NCBI GenBank assembly: GCA_965214335.1
Contig: CBDCBO010000014.1
Location: 62,001-126,000, forward strand
Reading direction: 5' to 3'
Origin: Velthaea sp965214335
Lineage (GTDB): Bacteria; Vulcanimicrobiota; Vulcanimicrobiia; Vulcanimicrobiales; Vulcanimicrobiaceae
DNA length: 64,000 bases
A model generated the notes under the pieces. The model saw only the letters and a program-made list of their open reading frames with translations, searched no databases and was not told where the DNA came from. Positions 9,093-17,325 of the stretch are shown here, piece by piece. Positions within the stretch are counted from its first letter, which is position 1, and each line of letters starts with the position of its first letter. The translations under genes were made by a program, and so were the position numbers.

Positions 9093-9785
9093 CTACTCCA
9101 ACAGCGCGACGACGCGGCGGTCGAGCGTTCCATCCGTTCCCGCCAGCGTGTCGACCACGACGTCGGCTTGCCAAAAATCTTGCGCGGCGGTGATATCGCC
9201 CGGCGTTGCGACAACCGTAATTCCGGCGCGCTTCGCGGCCATGACGCTGTTAGCCGTGTCCTCGATCGCGAGCACATCATCCGGCGCGAGCGACAGCTTC
9301 GCGAGCGCTGCCTGGTAGGCATCCGGCGCCGGTTTACCGTGTTCGACGTCATTGCGCGAAACGATCGCGTCGAAGTCGCCCGGCACCAGTGCATCGGTCG
9401 CGTTGAAAATCGCGTCGATGTTGGCCGGATAGGTGGTCGTCACGAACGCAAGCTTCATACCGCGGCTCTTCGCCAGCCGCACCAACTCGGCCACGCCCGG
9501 GCGCAGCGGCACGCGACTCGCCACCACTTCGGCACAGGCAAGTTCGGTCTTGCGCTGGTGAATCGCGTCGATTTGCGCGGGCGAAAGTCCGGCCGCGGTT
9601 GCCGCGGACAACTGGGCGAGGCGCTCGCGACCGCCGGCCTGCATCAGCAGATCGGCGTATGTCTCGCGGTCCCATTCCCACTCGAGACCCGCTTCCGACA
9701 GCGCCTGATTGTACGCGCGGCGCTGGATATCCGACGTCTCGACGATCGAGCCGATCGAACCGAACATCACGGCAGTCTTCGACAT
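9093..9785 (-). CDS. HAD-superfamily protein (CbbY/beta-phosphoglucomutase-like) lacking motif I aspartates
   Basis: 230 residues with the cap and core of CbbY-like HAD phosphatases: LRPGVAELVRLAKSRG, motif II Thr in LAFVTTTYP, motif III Lys in VEHGKPAPDAY and motif IV AIEDTANSVMAAKRAG. Motif I, normally DxDGT/S, reads MFGSIGSIVETSD, so both nucleophile and acid/base Asp are replaced by Gly and Ser. The reading is clear in the DNA and not near a frame break. It is therefore probably not a normal phosphatase; a binding or regulatory role, or a recognised FGSIG subfamily, are options. First gene of the minus-strand tailoring run, starting 215 bp from mysB. Confidence 0.85.
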   Translation of the reverse strand: MSKTAVMFGSIGSIVETSDIQRRAYNQALSEAGLEWEWDRETYADLLMQAGGRERLAQLSAATAAGLSPAQIDAIHQRKTELACAEVVASRVPLRPGVAELVRLAKSRGMKLAFVTTTYPANIDAIFNATDALVPGDFDAIVSRNDVEHGKPAPDAYQAALAKLSLAPDDVLAIEDTANSVMAAKRAGITVVATPGDITAAQDFWQADVVVDTLAGTDGTLDRRVVALLE

Positions 9786-10000
9786 ATACGTTTCCTTCTC
9801 GTCGGCGAATCACGCAATTTACCACAGGCTATGACGTCCGCACAGCGTCTAAACGTTCCCGCAAACGCCATTTATCCTATCGTTGGTGCGGCCGACGCTG
9901 CGCTTCGATGTCCGGTGCGCGCGAGGGACTCGTGCGGGCCAACGGGTATGACGCGCACACGATCCCCGTTTGTACGTACGCTATAGGCTTAGGACCGACC
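9786..10000. promoter_or_regulatory. Shared divergent promoter region of MAA locus
   Basis: 215 bp between the divergent HAD-TauD-GT and mysBCD runs, so it must hold promoters for both. It contains the 8-bp palindrome GTACGTAC (9972-9979) close to mysB. No convincing -35/-10 pair was found by eye. Confidence 0.5.
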
Positions 10001-10840
10001 GTGTCAGACAATTCGCGCTTGGAAGCCGTCACGCTGCGGCCCGTCACGCCGCTGGGCATCATCGCCCGCAATCTTGAATCACTCATGCAGCACGCCGACG
10101 CGTTGTCGGACGCGCATCCGGAGTTCACCGCGACGCTGGCCGAAACGACGCGACTCGCGAGCGGTTTGGAAAATTATCTTGCGGCATGCAGCACTCCGGC
10201 GTCGTCGGTGCTCAAGGGACTGGCGGCCGACACCGTCCGCCACGACTGGACGACGCTCTACGCCGCCGGATCGACCTCGCTGCGGCTCGAATCCGAGATG
10301 GTATCGGGCCACCTCGAAGGACAACTGCTCAAACTTCTGGTGCGCGCGACAAAGGCAACCCGCATTCTCGAAATCGGTCTGTTCACCGGCTACTCCGCCC
10401 TCGCCATGGCCGAGGCGCTGCCGGACGACGGCACCCTCGTGGCGTGCGAGATCGATGCGTACGCCGCGAGCGTTGCCCAGCACTGGTTCGACCAGTCGAC
10501 GCATGGGCGCAAGATCACGATCGAAGTTGCTCCCGCGCTGCAGACGCTGACGCGGATGCGCGACGCCGGCGACACCTTTGATTTTATCTTCATCGACGCC
10601 GACAAAGGCCGCTACGCCGCGTATCTCGAGCTCATCGTCGGCAGCGCGCTGCTGACGGAAAATGGACTGATCTGCGTCGACAACACCTTGATGCAAGGTG
10701 AGCCGTATCTGACCGCACCGCAATCCGCCAACGGCCGGGCGATCGCGGAATTCAACGCCTTGGTCGCTAGCGACCCACGCGTGGAACAGGTGCTCGTACC
10801 AATTCGCGATGGCCTCACGCTCATCCAACGCACGCTTTGA
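10001..10840 (+). CDS. mysB: MysB-type O-methyltransferase (4-deoxygadusol formation)
   Basis: About 279 residues, class I SAM-dependent, CCoAOMT-like fold. Seen: MVSGHLEGQLLKLLVRATKA, SAM motif ILEIGLFTGYSALAMAEALP, FIFIDADKGRYAAYLELI, LICVDNTLMQGEPYL and C-terminal DPRVEQVLVPIRDGLTLI. It matches the cyanobacterial mycosporine O-methyltransferase closely along its whole length, as I recall that sequence. It is expected to methylate the cyclitol from the cyclase to 4-deoxygadusol. GTG start at 10001 has AGGA 6 bases upstream; the frame extends further up but without similarity. The stop overlaps the mysC start by TTGA. Confidence 0.93.
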   Translation: MSDNSRLEAVTLRPVTPLGIIARNLESLMQHADALSDAHPEFTATLAETTRLASGLENYLAACSTPASSVLKGLAADTVRHDWTTLYAAGSTSLRLESEMVSGHLEGQLLKLLVRATKATRILEIGLFTGYSALAMAEALPDDGTLVACEIDAYAASVAQHWFDQSTHGRKITIEVAPALQTLTRMRDAGDTFDFIFIDADKGRYAAYLELIVGSALLTENGLICVDNTLMQGEPYLTAPQSANGRAIAEFNALVASDPRVEQVLVPIRDGLTLIQRTL

Positions 10841-12183
10841 ACTCCGGTCCCGCTCCGCTCAAGACGGTCGCCACGCTCGCGGCGCTGGGCCTGCTCTTTC
10901 CGCTCAGTCTTGCGATCGTCACGGCAAGCGTGGTCGCCGGCGCCGTCCGCCGCATCTTCGAGTCACCGGCGCAGCGCCCGATTCCGGCGCCGCGTAAGAA
11001 CGTTCTCATCAGCGGCGGCAAGATGACCAAAGCGCTGCAGTTGGCGCGGTCCTTTCACGCCGCCGGTCATCGCGTCGTGTTGACCGAGAGCCACAAATAC
11101 TGGCTTACGGGACATCGCTTCTCACGCGCGGTCGACCGCTTTCACACGCTGCCGATAGCCGGCTCGGCCGGCTACGTCGACGCGCTCGTCGGCCTGATCG
11201 ATCGGGAAAAAATCGACGTCTACGTGCCGGTGTGCAGCCCCGCCGCGAGCATCTGGGATGCACGCGCGATGCCGCAGCTTGCCCGGCATTGCGAGGTCAT
11301 CCACGTCGGGCCAGCAACGATCGATACACTCGATAACAAATTCAGCTTCGCGCAGGCGGCCCAGTCGCTGGGACTGCGTGCGCCAAAGTCGTTTTTGATG
11401 ACCTCGCATGCCGACGTGCTCGCTTTCGACTTCAGCACCGAGCACCGCCCGTATATTCTCAAGAGCATCGCGTATGATTCGATCCGGCGTCTCGACCTGA
11501 CGCGCTTGCCGCGCGCGACGCTCGCCGAGACCGAAGCCTTCGTGCGTTCGCTGCCGATTTCGCCCGACCGTCCGTGGGTGCTGCAAGAGTTTATCGCCGG
11601 TACCGAATACTGCACGCACGGCACGCTTCGCACGGGTGAGCTGCGCGTGCATTGCTGTTGCCGCTCGTCGCCGTTCCAAATTAATTACCGCGACGAGGAA
11701 CGGCCCGATATCGAGCGCTGGGTGAGTCGCTTCGGTGCAGCGCTCGGATTGACGGGCCAAGTTTCGATGGATTTCATCCAAGCCGACGACGACGGGCAGA
11801 TCTATGCAATCGAGTGTAATCCACGCACGCATTCCGCGATCACGATGTTTTACAACCATCCTGACGTCGCCGCAGCCTATCTCGGTGGTCCGCTGGGCGC
11901 CGTACCGATCAGGCCGCTCGCATCGAGCCGTCCGACCTACTGGTTGTATCACGAGCTCTGGCGGCTGCTCACGTCTGTGCGCTCCCCGCGGCGGCTGCGC
12001 GAACGCGTGCTCGCCATCGCGCGCGGCAAAGACGCTGTGCTCGATTGGCGCGACCCGCTGCCGTTTGTGATGTTGCACCACTGGCATATCCCGCTGCTGT
12101 TGCTCGACGAACTGCGCAAACGGCGCGGCTGGCTGCGCATCGACCTCAACATCGGTAAACTCGTGCAACCGGGTGGAGATTGA
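10837..12183 (+). CDS. mysC: MysC-type ATP-grasp ligase (mycosporine-glycine synthase)
   Basis: 448 residues. An N-terminal hydrophobic segment (~10-35) precedes the conserved NVLISGGKMTKALQLARS, VYVPVCSPAAS and RPYILKSIAYDSIRRL, LQEFIAGTEYCTHGTLR, AIECNPRTHSAITMFYNHP and a tail ending in DLNIGKLVQPGGD. This pattern runs the full length of cyanobacterial MysC, the ATP-grasp enzyme that joins glycine to 4-deoxygadusol to give mycosporine-glycine. The start is TTG 10837, sharing TTGA with the mysB stop. The membrane-like N-terminus is also found in cyanobacterial MysC. Confidence in the specific family is very high. Confidence 0.95.
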   Translation: MNSGPAPLKTVATLAALGLLFPLSLAIVTASVVAGAVRRIFESPAQRPIPAPRKNVLISGGKMTKALQLARSFHAAGHRVVLTESHKYWLTGHRFSRAVDRFHTLPIAGSAGYVDALVGLIDREKIDVYVPVCSPAASIWDARAMPQLARHCEVIHVGPATIDTLDNKFSFAQAAQSLGLRAPKSFLMTSHADVLAFDFSTEHRPYILKSIAYDSIRRLDLTRLPRATLAETEAFVRSLPISPDRPWVLQEFIAGTEYCTHGTLRTGELRVHCCCRSSPFQINYRDEERPDIERWVSRFGAALGLTGQVSMDFIQADDDGQIYAIECNPRTHSAITMFYNHPDVAAAYLGGPLGAVPIRPLASSRPTYWLYHELWRLLTSVRSPRRLRERVLAIARGKDAVLDWRDPLPFVMLHHWHIPLLLLDELRKRRGWLRIDLNIGKLVQPGGD

Positions 12184-13205
12184 GCGAGCCGCTGCGCATC
12201 CTCCAACTCGTCGGGTCGCCCACGAACGAGTTCTATCGCGAGCTTTCGGAACTGTACGCGCGGGGAAGCATCGCCGCGCTTGCCGACGCGGCGACCTATA
12301 CGTTCCTCATCGCTCACCTGGCGCCGGACGGGCAGTGGTGTTTTCCCGCGACGCTGACCGCGGAGGCGATTGCAGCGGCGCCGCGCCGGACGCTGGCGGA
12401 GGCCGTCGGCATCATCGCCGGGCTTGCCATCGATGCGGCGATTCCGCAAATGTTTTGCCGGCGCGGCATGACCGATCTGCGCGCGCTGCTCGAGCTCATG
12501 GCGATTCCTTATCTGGGCAATCCCCCGCTGCTCATGGCACTTGCCGCGGATAAAGCCAAGGCGAAGGCCGTCGTCGCGGCCGCCGGCGTTGCCGTTCCAG
12601 CCTCACAGGTCGTGCGACCCGGCGAGCTGCCCCGGATCGCCGTTCCGGCGGTGGTAAAGCCGAATGACGCCGATAACTCCGAAGGCGTAACCCTCGTGCG
12701 TTCGGTGGCCGAATATCCGCGTGCGATCCAAACGGCGTCTGGTTTCTCGGCGGCCGTCCTGGTCGAAGAGTATATCGAACTCGGACGTGAGGTGCGCTGC
12801 GGCATCATCGAGCGGCGCGGCAAGCTTCTGTGTTTACCGCTCGAGGAGTACTACGTCGACGCCACAACGCGTCCGATCCGGCGAGCCGAAGACAAACTCA
12901 AGGCGGTGAGCGGCAACCTCACGCTGGTCGCCAAGACGCGCACCGAATCGTGGATCGTGGCGAATGACGATCCGGTCGTCCCCGCGGTCTGGGAAGCGGC
13001 GCGGCGCTGCTACCGTGCGCTGGGCGGCCGTCACTACGGGCTATTCGATTTCCGCATCGATCCGTCGGGCCGGCCGTGGTTTCTCGAAGCGGGTCCGTAT
13101 TGCTCCTTCGCGCCGGCCAGTGTCATCGTGACGATGATGGAAGCCGCCGGCACGCCGCTGCGGCGATTCTTCGCCCAGGCCGTCGACGAGTTGCTCGCGC
13201 CGTAG
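12180..13205 (+). CDS. mysD: MysD-type D-Ala-D-Ala-ligase homologue (MAA imine ligase)
   Basis: 341 residues, ATP-grasp fold. Seen: N-terminal ILQLVGSPTNEFYRELSELY, FCRRGMTDLRALLELM, PAVVKPNDADNSEGVTLV (ATP-binding Lys), VEEYIELGREVRCGII, LPLEEYYVD and the metal/ATP end FDFRIDPSGRPWFLEAG. This is the MysD pattern: the enzyme adds a second amino acid to mycosporine-glycine to form disubstituted MAAs such as shinorine or porphyra-334. The amino acid used cannot be read from the sequence. TTG start at 12180 overlaps the mysC stop by TTGA and has GGTGGAG just upstream. Confidence 0.93.
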   Translation: MSEPLRILQLVGSPTNEFYRELSELYARGSIAALADAATYTFLIAHLAPDGQWCFPATLTAEAIAAAPRRTLAEAVGIIAGLAIDAAIPQMFCRRGMTDLRALLELMAIPYLGNPPLLMALAADKAKAKAVVAAAGVAVPASQVVRPGELPRIAVPAVVKPNDADNSEGVTLVRSVAEYPRAIQTASGFSAAVLVEEYIELGREVRCGIIERRGKLLCLPLEEYYVDATTRPIRRAEDKLKAVSGNLTLVAKTRTESWIVANDDPVVPAVWEAARRCYRALGGRHYGLFDFRIDPSGRPWFLEAGPYCSFAPASVIVTMMEAAGTPLRRFFAQAVDELLAP

Positions 13206-13284
13206 CAACCGGAAGTCGAGCCGCATTTCGCTGCTCGGCAGTCCAACCCGCGAAGACGTATTTATGCTGTCACGGAGTTCTTGG

Positions 13285-15033
13285 ATGCCGACACCCGTCG
13301 CCGCTTTCGCGGCTTATCTGCGCGATCAGGACAGCGCTGCGCTGCGCCGCGCCGACCTGCGTGGCTGCCTCGACGCGCTGTTCGGCAGCGCTCGCTTCCG
13401 GCCGTTCCTCACCGGCCTCATCGCCGCGCCCGTGTTTTCACCCGACTTCACCAGCGCGTTCGCCGCGGCCGGAGCCGTCGACGCGATCGCTCCCTGCCGA
13501 GCCTTGCGCGGGGCGCTCGGCCTACCGCTGCAGCACTTCTTCGAGCTCTTGAGCCAAGCCGCGGCCGCGTTTGCCGGCGAGCGGACCGGATGGTCGGACG
13601 TCGCCGAACGCGTGCGGTTGTCGGTCGAACTGTCGGATGTACGGCTTTCAACGTATCTCACGGCGCACGTCCCCGACGCTGCGCTCAATCGCGAATACCA
13701 CGATCTGCTCGAGCGCCTCGTCGAGGATCATCCTCACGCGCTCTATCCCACTTCACCGTATCGCGAGTGCGACGGTCACGTTCAGAGTTCGGCCGATCAG
13801 CGCACCGTCGAGGCGGTGATGAGCTTTCGGACGTCAGCCTCGATCCGACTGGTCGACCACGTGCTCGACGCGGAACAGATGGACCTGCGTGATGTCTATC
13901 GTCCGCTCGGGCGCTGCATCTGTCTGGTCGATCCGAACGTGCACGCGATCTATGGTGACCGGATCGAACGCTATTTCCGGCTGCACGACATCACGCTTAC
14001 CATGCTGGTCTATCGCGCGCGGGAGGCCGATAAAGGCCTTGCGACGGTCGAACGGATGCTCGGCGATTTTAAGCGTTTGGGCATCGCTCGCAACGAACCG
14101 GTCCTCATCGCGGGTGGCGGCGTGCTGGCCGACACGGCCGGCCTCGCCTGCGCGCTTTACGGCCGCAACACGCCGTATGTGATGCTGGCAACGTCGATCG
14201 TGAGCGGCATCGATGCGGGACCGTCTCCGCGCACGTGCTGCGACGGCTTCGGTTACAAAAATCTGCTGGGCGCCTATCATCCTCCGGTGCTGTGCATTAC
14301 CGACCGCTTCTTCTTCGGAACCTTACGCGAAGGCTGGTTGCGCCATGGGATTGCCGAGATCATCAAGATCGCGGTTGTCACCAACGCGGAACTCGTCGCC
14401 GATCTCGAGACGGCCGGAGCCGGTCTGGTAACGACGCGCTTCGGCACCGTGCACTGCGAACCGCACGACGACATCGGACGCCTCTCGCAGAAGATTCTGG
14501 CCGGCGCCATGCGATCGTATATCGAGGCCGAATACGATAATCTCTACGAGACGCATCAATGCCGCCCGCATGCGTACGGTCACACCTGGTCGCCGGGTTT
14601 CGAAATCGAATCCGGGCTCTTGCACGGTCACGCGGTGTCGATCGATATGGGCTTCGGCGCGTACCTCAGCTTACGCGAAGGATGGATCGACCGCGCTACC
14701 TTCGATCGCATCCTTAGCCTGATCGGTGCCTACGGATTGAGCCTGTGGCACGAGATCTTGGGCGACGAACGAGTCATGTGGGAGAGCCACCGCAAGATCA
14801 TCCAGAAACGCGGCGGCAACCTCGTCGCGCCGATTCCGAAGCGCGACATCGGGCGCTGCGGATACCTCAACGAGCTGTCAAGCGCCGCGTTTCAAAAGGC
14901 ACTGCGCGAATACGCGGCGATCTGCGCCGGCTATCCGCGCGGCGGGCGCGGCATCGACGCACTCTGCAGCGACGTCGGCCTCATAGAATCTGCGCCAATC
15001 GAGTTGCCGATGCTCTACGACGCGCCGGTGTAA
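13285..15033 (+). CDS. Sedoheptulose-7-phosphate cyclase-type sugar phosphate cyclase with N-terminal extension
   Basis: About 582 residues; DHQ-synthase fold from ~180 on. Seen: MDLRDVYRPLGRCICLVD, ADKGLATVERML, VLIAGGGVLADTAGLACALY, metal-site YGHTWSP and LLHGHAVSIDMGF and tail YPRGGRGID. It sits where mysA (DDG synthase) is expected, 79 bp after mysD. Two oddities: ~170 extra N-terminal residues of unknown fold, and the loop GIDAGPSPRTCCDGFGYKN where the DDG/valiolone synthases I recall have an IDASVAIKVAVNH-like loop. So the product may be desmethyl-4-deoxygadusol, a valiolone isomer or another cyclitol. ATG 13285 has GGAG 7 bases upstream; ATG 13264 is the alternative start. Confidence 0.88.
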   Translation: MPTPVAAFAAYLRDQDSAALRRADLRGCLDALFGSARFRPFLTGLIAAPVFSPDFTSAFAAAGAVDAIAPCRALRGALGLPLQHFFELLSQAAAAFAGERTGWSDVAERVRLSVELSDVRLSTYLTAHVPDAALNREYHDLLERLVEDHPHALYPTSPYRECDGHVQSSADQRTVEAVMSFRTSASIRLVDHVLDAEQMDLRDVYRPLGRCICLVDPNVHAIYGDRIERYFRLHDITLTMLVYRAREADKGLATVERMLGDFKRLGIARNEPVLIAGGGVLADTAGLACALYGRNTPYVMLATSIVSGIDAGPSPRTCCDGFGYKNLLGAYHPPVLCITDRFFFGTLREGWLRHGIAEIIKIAVVTNAELVADLETAGAGLVTTRFGTVHCEPHDDIGRLSQKILAGAMRSYIEAEYDNLYETHQCRPHAYGHTWSPGFEIESGLLHGHAVSIDMGFGAYLSLREGWIDRATFDRILSLIGAYGLSLWHEILGDERVMWESHRKIIQKRGGNLVAPIPKRDIGRCGYLNELSSAAFQKALREYAAICAGYPRGGRGIDALCSDVGLIESAPIELPMLYDAPV

Positions 15034-15059
15034 CCCGCCGCGCGCATGCGGCGTGCATG

Positions 15060-15878
15060 CTAGGGTGCGACGCGAAACGCCGTACCGCAGCCTAAGATAG
15101 AATTATTCGTCGAGCACTTGCCGGAACCGCCGTACGGCGTCGTGCCGTAAAACGCGCCGTCATAGCCGATGGCAAGCGGCGCCTCCGGAAACGAGCCGTC
15201 GGTCGGGCTGCTTGCGAACGAATGCAAGACGCTTTGCGTCCAGGGTTTGCCGTTCTGCACGGGCGGCGCAAGTCGGAAGGCGGTTCCGCGCTCCCGATAG
15301 CCGCCGCCGCTCGTGGTCCCGTAGAGCGCGCCATCGTGACCGAACACGACTCCGGCAAGGGGCGCGCCTGGAGCGGGCCCATGATTTAAGAATTGGGCCA
15401 AAACCCGTTCGGTCCACGAGTCGCCAGGCTTTGCCGGCCGCGTGAGTTGGAAAACGGTTCCGGCTGAATCTATTTGCTGCCCGACTTCCGTCGTGCCGTA
15501 CATATTACCGGCGGCATCGGAAATTAAATCGCACTCAGGAAGGGCTCCGTCCAACCCGCTGAACGCATGTACCACGGTTTCGATCCAAGCGCCGCCGTTC
15601 TTGGGCGGCGTTAACGCAAAAACCGTGCCGCAGCCGCTGCCGCAAAAGATTGATGGCGTGCCACCGTATTCGGTGGTTCCGAACAGCGTGCCCGAGCCGT
15701 CCATGATGACACCATGAGTGGTATACAGGCCATCCGCGCCGCCGGTGAAGCTGTACAGCGTCGTCTCCGACCACAGGGTTCCGAGTTTCGCCGGCGGCGT
15801 GAGCCGGAAGACGGTGCCGGCGCCGTAGCGCCCCCCGTGAAAGACGTCCCATAGAGATTGCCGGGCCGTTCGTTTCAT
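15060..15878 (-). CDS. GloVer tandem-repeat protein, probably 5'-truncated and frameshifted
   Basis: About 272 residues in this frame. Repeats of ~40-50 residues of the choice-of-anchor GloVer type are plain: GTVFRLTPPAK, LFGTTEYGG, GTVFALTPP, NMYGTTEVGQ, ALYGTTSGGG, AFYGTTPYGG. The first repeat is split. GNLYGTSFTGG lies in one frame and RYGAGTVFRLTP in another, across a run of six G on the coding strand (about 15831-15836). One more G would restore a perfect repeat. A TGA lies six codons before GNLYGTS, so the normal N-terminus is also missing. No signal peptide. Either a decayed gene or an assembly error plus truncation. Repeat identity is clear; status as a working gene is doubtful. Confidence 0.7.
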   Translation of the reverse strand: MKRTARQSLWDVFHGGRYGAGTVFRLTPPAKLGTLWSETTLYSFTGGADGLYTTHGVIMDGSGTLFGTTEYGGTPSIFCGSGCGTVFALTPPKNGGAWIETVVHAFSGLDGALPECDLISDAAGNMYGTTEVGQQIDSAGTVFQLTRPAKPGDSWTERVLAQFLNHGPAPGAPLAGVVFGHDGALYGTTSGGGYRERGTAFRLAPPVQNGKPWTQSVLHSFASSPTDGSFPEAPLAIGYDGAFYGTTPYGGSGKCSTNNSILGCGTAFRVAP

Positions 15879-16221
15879 TGCGACACGTCCGTAAACCCGG
15901 ATTTTGGCTCGAGCTGCCCTCTTAACCGTCCTATTCAATCGACCCCTTGTACTTGGTGGTTAATCGGCGCTGCGACCGCAACCTCAGCGAATTGCTTGTC
16001 GCGTTTAGCCTACACGGCACTTCCTTCGAATGACGGTCGCCGGCAGCTCCGCTGTACGCATTCAAATGCGCCGAAACGGCAAGCTTCGCCGGCACTCAAA
16101 CGTATCTGCACCTCGCGACGTGTGCGGTCATCTCCGGCCCAGACCATGGAGCGTTATGACGGTGTCGAAAGCGCCAACCTTAACGTTAATCCTGACGTCT
16201 AACCGAAGTCACGAGCAATCC
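15879..16221. other. Gap without a supported gene
   Basis: 343 bp between the broken GloVer frame and galE. It likely includes the eroded 5' part of the GloVer gene, but no repeat motif is readable there in any frame. A perfect 10-bp palindrome TTAACGTTAA lies near 16178, close to the galE stop. Nothing else seen. Confidence 0.4.
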
Positions 16222-17268
16222 TTAGATATGCGTTGCCTTTGTGCCGACGGTATCGCGGTAGAGGCCGGAACGATGCCACGCCGCAGCATCATTAATAATG
16301 TCGGCAAGCGAACGAGACGGACTCCAGCCCAAGATGCGTGCCGCTTTTTCGCTACTCGCAACGAGAATCGCCGGATCGCCTGCGCGCCGCGGCGCAACGG
16401 GCGGCGTAAAGTCGGGCCGGTTTAACGCCTGACGTGCCGCCACGATGATTTGCATAACCGAATAGCCGGTACCGCTGCCAAGATTGAAAATATTCGTTTC
16501 GCCACCATTCAAGAGGTAGTCGAGGGCTCGAATGTGCGCTTCGACGAGATCGATGACGTGGACGTAGTCACGAATCGCCGTACCGTCCGGTGTCGGATAA
16601 TCATCACCGTAAATCGTAAATCCGCCCGAAAGTCCAAGCGCCGCCAGTAACGGCGGTGGCGTATCGATCAACGGTAAGACGAGGCGCGGCATGAGATGCG
16701 ATTCGGGCACATGTGCCTCGCCCAGTTTCGACGCTACCGGCGCCGCGCCCACAACATTGAAATAGCGCATCGTAACCGAGCGCATTCCGTCGGCTTCGAG
16801 CGCGCGCAAAGCGCGTTCAGCTTCTAATTTCGATTGACCATACGGATTGATCGGCTCAGTCGGCGTGTCTTCGGAAATAAGATCGGCAGCGCCGCTTTCG
16901 CCGTAGACCGCCGCGGTGCTTGAAAACACTGTTTTTGTGACACCGCAGGCGCTCAACGTCTTAAAAAAACGGGTCGCCTTATCGCGGTTGTTCGTAAAGT
17001 ATTTAGCCGGGTTCCGGACCGACTCACCGACCTCGATGAACGCCGCGAAGTGCATGGCCGCGATGGGCGCGTATGTGTCACATACGCTGCGCACGAAGTC
17101 GGTATCGCCGATATCGCCTTGCTCGAAAACACCGTGCGACGTCGCCCAAGCATTGCCCGTTGAAAGATCGTCGATAATAACCGGCTCGAACCCGGCTTGC
17201 CGCAGTACGTAAGCGGCGTGACTGCCGATGTATCCGGCACCACCGGAAATGAGAACGCGACGCGACAT
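16222..17268 (-). CDS. galE: UDP-glucose 4-epimerase GalE
   Basis: About 348 residues. An extended SDR that interconverts UDP-galactose and UDP-glucose. Seen: NAD motif ISGGAGYIGSHAAYVLRQAG at the very N-terminus, DDLSTGNAWA, FSSTAAVYGES, catalytic Tyr/Lys in INPYGQSKLEAE, IRDYVHVIDLVEAHI and NLGSGTGYSV. The frame opens at 17316, but the dinucleotide fold fixes ATG 17268. galK and galT lie 38 kb away at 55.7-57.8 kb, so the Leloir genes are split. It follows the exonuclease gene by 57 bp and may be the last gene of that run. Confidence 0.95.
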   Translation of the reverse strand: MSRRVLISGGAGYIGSHAAYVLRQAGFEPVIIDDLSTGNAWATSHGVFEQGDIGDTDFVRSVCDTYAPIAAMHFAAFIEVGESVRNPAKYFTNNRDKATRFFKTLSACGVTKTVFSSTAAVYGESGAADLISEDTPTEPINPYGQSKLEAERALRALEADGMRSVTMRYFNVVGAAPVASKLGEAHVPESHLMPRLVLPLIDTPPPLLAALGLSGGFTIYGDDYPTPDGTAIRDYVHVIDLVEAHIRALDYLLNGGETNIFNLGSGTGYSVMQIIVAARQALNRPDFTPPVAPRRAGDPAILVASSEKAARILGWSPSRSLADIINDAAAWHRSGLYRDTVGTKATHI

Positions 17269-17325
17269 AGCGACACACGTTCGCCGCAGCGTATTTCCGC
17301 CCTCGCCCAGCGACACGCCCGCAAG

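Noticed and set aside
8353..9318. Long plus-strand frame (321 codons) antisense to the TauD and HAD genes
   Set aside because: Arginine-rich product without family motifs; the opposite strand carries complete dioxygenase and HAD motifs.
9982..9987. TATAGG as a -10 element for mysB
   Set aside because: It would start transcription at the ribosome site with no usable leader, and no -35 lies at the right distance.
11122..12168. 348-codon minus-strand frame opposite mysC
   Set aside because: The plus strand matches MysC over its full length; the antisense product is Arg/His-rich and featureless.
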